From: Dipetalonema caudispina
Lineage: Eukaryota > Nematoda > Chromadorea > Rhabditida > Onchocercidae
Direction of reading: 5' to 3'
Assembly (NCBI GenBank): GCA_013365325.1
Contig: JABVXV010000269.1
Coordinates: 23,734-87,733, forward strand
Length of the DNA stretch: 64,000 nt
Positions 11,042 to 19,974 of this stretch are shown here, one piece after another; position 1 is the stretch's first letter, and each line of letters begins with the position of its first letter. Both the position numbers and the translations under genes were made by a program. The notes below the pieces were generated by a model, which worked only from the letters and a program-made list of their open reading frames with translations, was not told where the DNA came from and did no database searches.

Positions 11042-12348
11042 ATGGTTCGCTTCTTTCATTTATCGTCATCTTTTTTTTCAAATAAAATTTTCTTAAAAAA
11101 CTGGCATCATTTTAATTTCTGACCGAATATGTTTTTTCGCATTCTTCTAGTTTTTCACTCCTTAGCTTGTTTGAGTATCAAGGATGTAAATTTTAAGAAG
11201 TTCTTAGATTATCTATTAGGATAGGCTCCCTCTCTCCACTCTTTTTAATGAAAATTGATTGAAAAGATGGAAAATTGAGTGGAAACATCTATTTCGGTAT
11301 ATCTGTTTTTTATTAGCAAAGAATTTTCAGGAACTTTTCTTCGAAATATTACGTCGTAAAACGCACATTTTTTGCGATGTCAAAGAAAATGCAACAGTTT
11401 TGGAACTTAAAAAAATAATTGAAGGTATCCTAAAGGTAAGCATGGCCTACTTCAATTTGGTTATTTGGATTACAGAATATTTTGTCAAAGAAACTTATAA
11501 TAAAAAGTTTTGTTTAAATTTTTATGCGATAGTTATGCTTTCAGGTGCCAATTAATAAGCAAATTTTGAAGAAACAAACCGAAGATGGTTTCTGGCACAC
11601 AATTGAGGACCGTCAAACTCTTTCCGAGTGTGGTTATACTCCTCAGAATTCCCGTGCACAGGCACCGGCACCCCTAGCGCTTGTTGTTGCTAACGGTAAG
11701 GATAGAATAATTTGGAAAAAGTTTCAGTTTTCAAGCTGTTTCGTGTCAGACTTTTAGTAGTAATTTAGTTTCTGTAAGCATGTTTTCGAAAAAAAAAAGT
11801 TCTTTTTTTCCCAGCTTAGAGAAATTAACGATTTTTGATGCTTCAAAAATTTATGAAAACGTTGTCTAAGTTGCTAGATGCTTTTGTTGCAGTTCTGGCG
11901 ATACTATCCAGTTGCTGGTTTTTTTAGTTCTTCCAATTCATTGTTTTATCAATAAATAATTTACTGATGAGACAACGAATTGGAAGAACTAGAGAAAGGC
12001 AAAGGAGAAAGTCAATTTTCGCTTAACTGACTTTAGAAAACTTTTTTAAATTTAAATACCATTATGACATGACTATAACCATTTCATTAAAAAAATTGTG
12101 ATGATACCGAGGGTCTATTTCCTTTAGAAGTTAGGAGATCATCTCAAAGAACTTTCGCAGATATTCTACTTTAGCATTTGGCATTTTTAATTTGGACGTT
12201 TTAGCGAATGACACACCTTTTTCTTTTCTAACTTAATTTGCTGATTTCGATTTCAGAGGAAGAGGACGTTATCATTGAACCGCTTTCAATTCCACCACCT
12301 GTACCAGATGCAATGAGGCCTGAACAAGCCGCTACGAATGAACAATGA
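11042..12348 (+). CDS. elb-1: Elongin-B (ubiquitin-like subunit of elongin and CUL2/CUL5 ligases)
   Basis: Elongin-B binds elongin-C, and the pair joins BC-box substrate receptors to cullin ubiquitin ligases. Exons: probable initiator exon ending 11044 (ATG only), 11331-11435, 11545-11695, 12257-12348. The body reads ELFFEILRRKTHIFCDVKEN, then ATVLELKKIIEGILKVPINK, a ubiquitin-like fold. The family tail is also present: SECGYTPQNSRAQAPAPLAL and IIEPLSIPPPVPDAMRP. The frame is closed by phases 0, 0 and 1. Exon 2 starts with GAA and has no in-frame ATG at the family's usual start. An ATG followed directly by gttcgc at 11042-11047 would supply methionine in phase 0, giving 116 residues (human 118). 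That first exon is inference. A poly(A) signal AATAAA lies at 12461-12466. Confidence 0.92.
11925..11991 (+). ncRNA. 67-nt stem-loop in an elongin-B intron (pre-miRNA-like)
   Basis: The arms 11925-11951 and 11965-11991 are complementary over 27 positions: 24 Watson-Crick pairs, two G-U wobbles and one mismatch on the plus strand. The loop is 13 nt (11952-11964). The left arm starts TAGTTCTTCCAATTC. Stem length and loop size fit an animal pre-miRNA. It could equally be an old inverted repeat. Expression is not shown by the sequence. Confidence 0.4.
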
Positions 12349-13098
12349 GCCTGTATTTTTTATAACAGAACGTTTTTTCATGTAATCTAGCATTGTGTTT
12401 TATTGTTTTATTATATCTGTCATTGCCATTTATTTGGCTTGCAAGATTTCGTTTGTATCCAATAAATATTTTTACCATTACAGTGAATTCTTTATCTATT
12501 ACAGTGTATCTCTGCACTACTTGGAAATACGTAAATGTTATTGGAAAGTAAATATAACTGCTCCTACAAATTTACTTCGTTTTTTATTCATTTCATAAAT
12601 CTATGTCATTTTAAATTAGATTGCTCTCATACATTATTGGTGAAAGGAAGAAATAGTAGTATTCAGAAGAGATAAAGGCGAAGAATGATTTGATCGCTGA
12701 AGAAAGGAATTTTTTCAAAATCGACTAATTTTTTGGATCGTAATCTGATTTCCTTTTCTACTTTTACTGTTGGCTATTTTGAACTTCTTTATATTGATCT
12801 TGAGAGTGTATGATTACTTAATTCCTGTGGTTGTGAATGGGATGGTTATTTAATGTGTGTATGAGTGGTGCATGTGTACCTTTTGCTAATTGAAATTTGG
12901 TTTCTTCAAACAAACGAGTGGTTGTTTGTCGAACGTAATTGATCTTGTTGCTTTTTTACTTATATATTTAAAAAAATCGATGCTGCATCTCTTAATGTTG
13001 TGTTCTTATCGGTAATGCTTCAAACTTTTGCTTATTCTCAATGTTCGAGTAATTTTACAAGTTTCATGAGTTTGCAGTCATCACATTGAAGAGAAGAG
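12349..13098. other. Intergenic region between elongin-B and UTP25
   Basis: Contains the elongin-B 3' UTR (AATAAA at 12461-12466) and ends with a T-rich acceptor-like tttgcag at 13071-13077, 21 bases before the next ATG. No other feature is seen. Confidence 0.5.
13071..13077 (+). promoter_or_regulatory. Candidate spliced-leader acceptor of UTP25
   Basis: The sequence tttgcag lies 21 bases before the ATG at 13099, with no coding exon before it. It fits SL trans-splicing in a nematode. Confidence 0.5.
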
Positions 13099-16000
13099 AT
13101 GATCAAAGGGAAACGAAAATTTTGCAAAGCATTTGGGGTCGATGGTAATACTGCTTCGAATTACTTCCAACAGCATTTCGAGGAAACTTTGGATCCAGCT
13201 GTTGTGGCCACGTTATCAGCATCAACTAGTGAGCCAAAGCGTATTATTCTGGTTGGTTTTTGCATGAAATTTGTTTTGTGGAATTCGGTTCAGTGAGAAC
13301 TTATAAACTCTCATGTGCAATGCTATTTTTGCAGGAAGACATTGGGACAGGTTTATTCCAACAGCGCTACTGTAAGCTGGAAGATAGTACTCTAAAACAA
13401 GTGGAAATCGGAAATTTTGGTGTAAATTCGAAATTGATGAAGAACTTTGAAATTCTTAATGGGAACCCAATGACCGGCGCGCAACTATCACTGTACACTA
13501 TTATCGGTAGATACATCGATCTTTATGCAGCAGGATTAAAAATTGATTCCATGGTGCTGTTTTCTTCATTATTTCTAATAATTACCTTTCTCTCAAGTAT
13601 ATATATATGTTAAATGGACTGAGGGAAAAATCTCCTATCAGTCTTCATCTTTTGAACTTGAAATTTGAATCGAAATTTGAAACTATAAAATTGAAAATAA
13701 TTTAGCCGTTGTATTGCTTGCATGCTATCAATCATATTATGCAAATACGAAATATGGTAATAAAGAATAAACAGTTTCTGCAAGAGCGTCGCGAAAAAGT
13801 GATTTTTTTTTTTTTTTTTTTTGTGTAATTAAATTATTACTTCTAGCTAATCGTTTGCTAACTGTTAATAATACTTGTTGTTCTGTCTTGGTGATGGATA
13901 AGTTGATCTTCCTTCATTTCACCGGACAATCATGAGGTAGTAGTATGTACTTTTAATCTGACCTCATGTACTTGTGACATCCCAGAAAGTTACTAGAATT
14001 TTAACCGCTTCTTTGAGAATGAGTTTAGATGGTGCGGAAGAAGAAAGAAATGAGCATTCATTTACGTTGTTTTACATTTGCACCATGTGTTCTTTCGGAT
14101 TTATAACTCATCTCACTAAATTTCTATAGGATATTTTAATTAACCAGTATTTTTTCAAGTTTAAATTCCAAGTTTAGGGGACACTAACCGAAGATGATAT
14201 CGAAAAAACACGTGACCAAGGATTATCTCGGCCCAAAGTGCTAATAATTTGCCCAATGAAAAAGGATGTCCTTCCAATTATTGAAAATTTCCGAATGCTA
14301 ATTTTTGGTGATTCAGACAAGCCGTTTATTTCGAATTATCGACGTTTTAAAACGGAGTTTGGTGATACAGGATTCAAAATATCGGAAAAAAGAAAAGCAA
14401 GACTTTCAATAAATCTTCAATGTTTTACTAATCTTCGTTTTTATCTCGTTTAGTTTCCTTAATCGCGCTATATGCTTTTCTGTATAAATAGATATTCTTC
14501 TTTCCTCTTGTTGTGTGTTTGTTGTTTCATTCCATTTTTTTCATATCGATAATTATTTATTACTTAGAATGTTTTCAGGTTTCGGATGATTACCGGAAGC
14601 TTATTAGTGGAAATATTGATGATTGTTTTCGGATTGGTGTTGCAATTGCCAAAAAAAGTTTGAAACTTTATACGGCATTTGATGAGTCGGATATTTTAAT
14701 TGCCTCACCGCTGGGTTTGCGGATGATTGTAGGTGAAAGTGGTGAAAATAATTCGGAACGAGAAACAGACTTCTTGGCTTCCATAGAAGTGCTAATCATT
14801 GACAAGGTAGATTTATTTTTTGATAAGGTTTGGAACAGACATACTTGTCAGTTCTATAAAGCTCTGTTGTTTTTTCAATTTTCTATGGATAGAGAGGAAT
14901 TATATAATATCTTAGTGAGAGTCTTCATAATTATCAAAATTTCCCACGCTACTGAAATACCAAAAGTTGAATGCAAATATTGAAGACTTTTGTATTTTTC
15001 TCGCTTAAAATTTATGTTACTTAAAGAAAGACGGTCAAAAAATTTAGGCTGATATACTGCTAATGCAAAATTGGGAACATTTGTTGAATGTTATCAGTAG
15101 TTTACATATACAACCGAAGAAACTCACAGTTGATATATCGCGAGTTCGACGTTGGAGCCTCGAACAATACTCTAAATTTTATAGGTTTGTTATTTTTTGG
15201 AACTTTCGAACAATTTTTTCTATATATCATTATCTAATAAAATTTATTCAAGTAAGGAAGAAGTTATATTATTAGACAAACGGTGCTGATATCGGAAGAA
15301 CGTCGTGCGGAATGTGATGCGTTATTTGCTCTTTATTGTGAGAATTTTGCTGGATTTGTCAAGCTACTTACACCAAGTGAAGGTTTGCTAGATAATGTAT
15401 GTTTTTTTCTTTGTTTTTTTTTTTTTTTTTCTATGTAGAAATAGACTAAAACTTAGAGCATTACTGTAAACTTAATGAATACTCGAAATTTTTAAGCGAG
15501 TAGTGAAAATTAGTTAATCAGTTTGTCGTATTGTTTCTTCAATTCCTTTCCCTGACTTTGATATCTAATTTGATCTCACATTTTTTTAGCATTAGCATTT
15601 TTGCTGATTGACTACACATCAGGAAGGATATAAGAAAATACTTTTTCCATTGAAAGTTTCTAGTTTCACAATTCCAATCAAATATGTAATAAACATAAAG
15701 TCTCGAACTGTTTGTAATTTTCTGTTATGCAGCAATTGATATCGTTATCGGAAATTTCAGCAGTTTCAGATAGAAATCCCATACTGCCAGGAATTACAGC
15801 AAATCGATGTCGACATAGCAGAAAATCAATCTGATATTCGATTTAAATTTTTTAAGGTATTTAATGCATAATTCAACAAATGTTGCGCGAATGCTTGAAA
15901 GTTGATAAATTTTCTGAAGGAGCGCTAAAGGCTAAAAAAAGATATACACATGCAGATATATGTGGACATACAGATACGCATAACGAGAACAAATGGCAAC

Positions 16001-16923
16001 AATCGATACTATTTTTCGAAATGGATGCTAATAATTTTTCAGGAAACTATTCTGCCGAAGTGTGAATTGGGTACGGTTATCTTTATCCCTTCATATTTTG
16101 ACTTCGTGAGAATACGGAATTATCTGAAGAATGAAAACGAAAGCTTCGTCCAGCTTCACGAGTATGCAAAGGAGGGGAAGGTCGGTTTATACTATTAAGC
16201 TATGATTGTGATTACTTTCATTTGTCTTCATTATATTTTCAGTTGCTTTTGCTTCCGCCTTCGCTTGAGAAGTCATTATATAATCAATCATTTTCGACCC
16301 AGCAGTGTTAATATATCAAACAGTTCAATTCGATGCTTTCATTTATAGGAGATGAATTTGCCGTTTTTCTCAGGGAGTTGATTTTTCAGTGGGAATTATA
16401 ATTTTTAAAATATAATCAGAATTTGCAGGTAGCGAAAGCTCGGGCGTTATTCTACAGGAAGAAAAAGAAACTTATGCTTATAACAGAACGATTTCATTTC
16501 TATCGACGTTACAATATTAAAGTAATTATGAAGTCTTTGTCCTTTTCTATGAGTGTTTTACTTTAGAAGGGAGAGAATGATTGAGATGCGAATAACTCCT
16601 CCGTGGAAGTAGTTTGCAACCATTTCGTTGAGGTTAAACGGTCTTCTAAGTCTTAACTATTGCAGCTTTAAAATGCTTTATTTTTCAAATCTCTTCTACT
16701 TTTTTCTATAATTTAGGGTATCAAGTCGCTCGCTTTTTATCAACCTCCGGCACAACCTAAATTTTATCACGAAATGATCAATCAGATAGACTGTAATTAT
16801 GCTTATGTTCGTGTGCTATATACAAAGTTTGATTTCCTTCGTATGGCTCACATATTTGGTGACAGTTGCATACGGGAGATAATGTCTTCCACAAAAACAA
16901 CGCATGTTTTGTTAAGCCGGTAG
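13099..16923 (+). CDS. utp25: UTP25 / digestive organ expansion factor homologue
   Basis: Nucleolar component of the small-subunit processome, needed for 18S rRNA maturation. It has a degenerate helicase-like fold without ATPase motifs. Exons: 13099-13251, 13335-13553, 13706-13798, 14178-14396, 14579-14806, 15048-15184, 15276-15396, 15761-15856, 16043-16180, 16429-16521, 16717-16923, giving 567 residues. Family landmarks in order: LYCLHAINHIMQ, QGLSRPKVLIICPMKKDVLP, NIDDCFRIGVAIAKKS, SDILIASPLGLRMIVG, DILLMQNWEHLLN, VIFIPSYFDFVRIRNYL, LMLITERFHFYRRYNIKGIK and a C-terminal THVLLSR. Human UTP25 is about 750 residues. The missing part is its acidic, poorly conserved N-terminus. Intron 4 appears to use a GC donor (14397). 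The third exon (31 codons) is short and easily missed. A poly(A) signal lies at 16938-16943. Confidence 0.93.
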
Positions 16924-17684
16924 AAACTAAGTGTTGAAATAAAACTTCAGTTTATGTGTCCAATTGTAATCAAATTTAATATTGAACCCTACACTCAAAT
17001 CAGGCAGTAATATAAAGATACAACTTCGGATAGAGAAAGAAATGAAGAAGTAACTGTTCCACTAATATTGGTAGATAAATTGGAATAGCAATCAAATTAA
17101 TGAAAAAATATCAAATATGGACAAATACCGGACAAATGTATGGATTAGCAGATAAATGGTAATCAGATTACAATTTTAACTGAACTGATGATAAGTACGG
17201 ATAAAACTTATTGAAAATGATAGATGAAACTCTCTTCTCCCTTCAAGGATAAGATGTAATCCTAGATATAAAATTACATGTATTAAAACATTTTAATGCT
17301 AAGAAGTGCAAAGTTCTGCCTTTTTAAAAAGGATTGAACATAGTGACATAGTATTTCGATAAACTGCACTTTAATCGCAGGAAATGCACCTTAAAAAAAA
17401 TCTTTGAAAACAGTACCAGAGAAAACAGTTAGCTGTAAAACCGGGATGGAATATCATGCTAAAATTTTTGGGAAAAGATTTATGGTTTGAGCGTGATGAA
17501 AATCGATGAATTGACTAGAGATTTCGAATCTATGCATGGTGACGTAAAATGATTTTCCAGAATACTTAAGGTGCATTTTGCTTTCACTTTAGAAACCTCA
17601 TTTATCTTGGTCATTGGTTTGTTTCTGAAACAACGAAATGTTAAAACTTCTTAAATGAAGCCTTAGATAGTTGATGGGCGTCCT
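16924..17684. other. Convergent intergenic region, UTP25 / ATOX1
   Basis: Holds the UTP25 3' UTR (AATAAA at 16938-16943). No coding frame of convincing composition is seen on either strand. Confidence 0.5.
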
Positions 17685-18394
17685 TCAACAAATTTGCCTA
17701 CATTTCTTACCAGTTTTCTGCAATGCTGCAAGTACCGAGTCAGCGGATAATGTGGTTGTAACAACGACACGCTGAGCCATTACGTTGATTTGTACATCCG
17801 ATATATCAGCTGCAATAAGAATTGAAAGGAAGAGAAATGAAATTCCAGAAAGGAAACATTTTTTGCCATAAATGAGATCATCGGTTTCCGATATCTCTAA
17901 TTTCGATGATATTGATCTGTTTAAGAACCAGTTTATCGAGTAGGGAAGCAGAAGCGAATAAAAAAAATCCCAAAACTTCCTTGGAACTTAAAAAAGTTAC
18001 ATTAGTGAAGAATGACGTACCCCCTAATTTCGACAATACTTTTCTTGCTGCATTTGCGCATCCTTCACAGGTCATATTTAATTCAAATGTATATGTCTGA
18101 AATTCAGATGAATTTCAACAGTTAGACCTGGTAGGTAATTTAACATCGGTAACATAATCTGTAATAGAGATTCATCCTTGCTCAATACTGGAATAGCTGT
18201 AGTAAAGGAAGGTTCAAGAATCTGGATTCCTCACTGGATGTCAGCAGCTGTCCTACATACAAATAAATATCATTTCCCATGGTTTGCATCAAATCAAATA
18301 CAAATTGTTTTGGAATTTTGAATTCGGTCTATCTGATAAAATATACACTTTTATGCCTTTACTAAACTAAAAGGTAAAATCTCACGTTAGACAT
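17685..18394 (-). CDS. cuc-1: ATOX1/CUC-1-type copper chaperone
   Basis: Small cytosolic heavy-metal-associated (HMA) protein that hands Cu(I) to P-type ATPases of the secretory pathway. Exons on the minus strand: 18394-18386 (nine coding bases), 18096-18021 and 17809-17685, giving 69 residues. The copper site is NMTCEGCANAARKV, with ligand cysteines at residues 13 and 16. KTGKK, near residue 60, matches the conserved C-terminal lysine motif of the family. The first exon reads only ATG TCT AAC before a good gtgaga donor. It restores the expected three residues before TYTFELN, and the total length matches the family (about 68-69). The internal methionine of the MTCEGC motif would otherwise be taken as the start and would remove the first beta strand. 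The C-terminus ends in an extra cysteine. Confidence 0.88.
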
Positions 18395-18988
18395 GTAGCA
18401 GTACTCTTCAAGTTGAAATACAGGTAACACCGAGCCAATACTGGAATATTAAAGTATAGTGTATGTTTAAAAACACAAGTGGTTCTGAGCAGATTGATTG
18501 TTCCGTTGGATTCTGAATAGCTTCGATTGATCAGCCAAAATTCCGCAAGAAGCAAATTTCAATAGAACTTGAAATAATCTGACAAAAAGAAACTTTAAAA
18601 GCAAAAATCAAATGATATCGGAGGTGATCAATAAATAGGTGATTCAAATTTGACAATCGACTTCAAGTCAAAATTAAAGGCAAAAGTACAAAGTTCAGAT
18701 TTAGCATAAATTTATACTCTTTATTAAAAGATTGTTAAATTGGGTCAATAAAGGCGAAAATCTCGGACGGTATAGCAATTTTAGGGGAAAGAATAGTATC
18801 TTAAATATATGTTGGGCTACTGTGGCGCGATTGATATATGATCTCTCAAGACTCGATAGGACTAATTCAGCAGTGTCGCAACCAAATAATGACAATGACA
18901 TTATACTTCACAATGTAATATTTCCTGATAAACAATTTTCCTGAATATGAAGGTGATCCCAATACGTTTCCAGAAAAATATATCTTAC
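18395..18988. other. Spacer upstream of ATOX1
   Basis: No secure gene. Short overlapping frames on both strands at 18701-18944 have mixed composition but no recognisable domain or splice structure. Confidence 0.4.
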
Positions 18989-19090
18989 AGACAGTCCCAA
19001 TGAGTACATCGGTAACTTCATAAATGTCTCACATTGTATTCCTTGCATTTCATGTGCCATTGCATGCAATAATCGTGCGACAACTTGCAT
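18989..19090 (-). CDS. Possible orphan exon, unknown product
   Basis: A minus-strand frame of 34 codons starts with ATG at 19090, reads MQVVARLLHAMAHEMQGIQC, then ETFMKLPMYSLGLS, and ends at a consensus donor gtaaga. Composition and codon choice look coding. I could not find a continuing exon towards 18400 or a related family. It may be a first exon of a small gene divergent from CDK2AP1, an exon remnant, or chance. Confidence 0.25.
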
Positions 19091-19300
19091 AAGTATATAT
19101 CGTCCCCTCTGGTTGGCTATATGCTATCCGGTTTTCCGGAGTGATTTTGGTTTAGATTTTTGAAATGTGTGGAATATGATGAGCTCATGATGCATTAAAT
19201 TGGATTACCTGATTGATTTTTGATAATTTCCGTATTTACGTCGGATTTATAAATGGTAAAGTTTTGTGGCACATGCTGTTCTCAGTCGGTTACCGTCGTG

Positions 19301-19308
19301 CTTTTCAG
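19301..19308 (+). promoter_or_regulatory. Candidate trans-splice acceptor of CDK2AP1
   Basis: The sequence cttttcag lies 30 bases before the CDK2AP1 ATG. No upstream coding exon is recognisable, so a spliced leader or a 5' UTR exon would join here. Confidence 0.45.
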
Positions 19309-19338
19309 GTATCGCTATTTCAATCGCTGTCAAGTGTT

Positions 19339-19894
19339 ATGTCTGGTGAAACTGGTGGACATACTATACAACAGTTAACCTCTAATCAATCATCAACTAC
19401 CGCAACACTTCCACAATATTCGGTTCCGGCTGCTCAGGTGTCAGGGGCATCGAAATATACCCAGTTATTGAGTGTTGGTTGTTTACTATTTTTTGACTTT
19501 CTAAACTTTAAATTCGTGACTTAGGTTACTTCTTTCTTGATGAAATGTTTGGAATCCTTGTGCTTAATTATATCATTGTCTTTTAAAATAATAAATTAAC
19601 TTATCATATCTTCCTTCTCCCTGCGACCTATGATTAGCTAAGATAAACGGTTCAAGTATTAGTTGTTCCCCATCATTATCGACTTTCTCCGTATATATTG
19701 ATTTGAATAAAAGCTTAGGGTCGCAGGAAATTTCAAATATTTTGCAGGTGATTGAAGAATTAGGAAAGGATATTCGGCCATCGTATACAAACAATAAAAT
19801 TTGTTCGGAACGTTTGAAGCGAAATATCATCCGTGCTCGGATTCTTGTACGAGAATGCCTAATAGAGACTGATCGAAGCGCTCGACAGCAATAA
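19339..19894 (+). CDS. cdk2ap1: CDK2AP1 / DOC-1 family protein
   Basis: DOC-1 proteins are subunits of the NuRD chromatin-remodelling complex and were first described as CDK2-associated. Exons: 19339-19473 and 19748-19894, giving 93 residues. The N-terminal half is Ser/Thr/Gln-rich and disordered. The second half is the conserved helical dimer domain: SKYTQLLS in exon 1 joined in phase 0 to VIEELGKDIRPSYTNN, then ERLKRNIIRARILVRECLIE and TDRSARQQ. The human protein (115 residues) has the same order with a longer N-terminus. The ATG at 19339 lies 31 bases after a T-rich acceptor (cttttcag, 19301-19308), a candidate trans-splice site. The stop lies only 80 bases before the start of DPH7 on the same strand, suggesting co-transcription. 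Confidence 0.92.
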
Positions 19895-19933
19895 TTTGTT
19901 ACAATTTGTGGAAGTATACTGGTTTTCAAACTA

Positions 19934-19942
19934 AATCTTTAG
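19934..19942 (+). promoter_or_regulatory. Candidate trans-splice acceptor between CDK2AP1 and DPH7
   Basis: The sequence aatctttag ends 48 bases after the CDK2AP1 stop and 32 bases before the DPH7 ATG. Its position is what an operon-internal SL acceptor would need. Confidence 0.5.
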
Positions 19943-19974
19943 ATTTTGGAATTTTGGCTTAAAAGATTCCAATT

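Noticed and set aside
18701..18944. Overlapping frames on both strands, considered as a retroelement fragment
   Set aside because: No reverse transcriptase, protease or integrase motif, and splice sites do not connect them to a gene.
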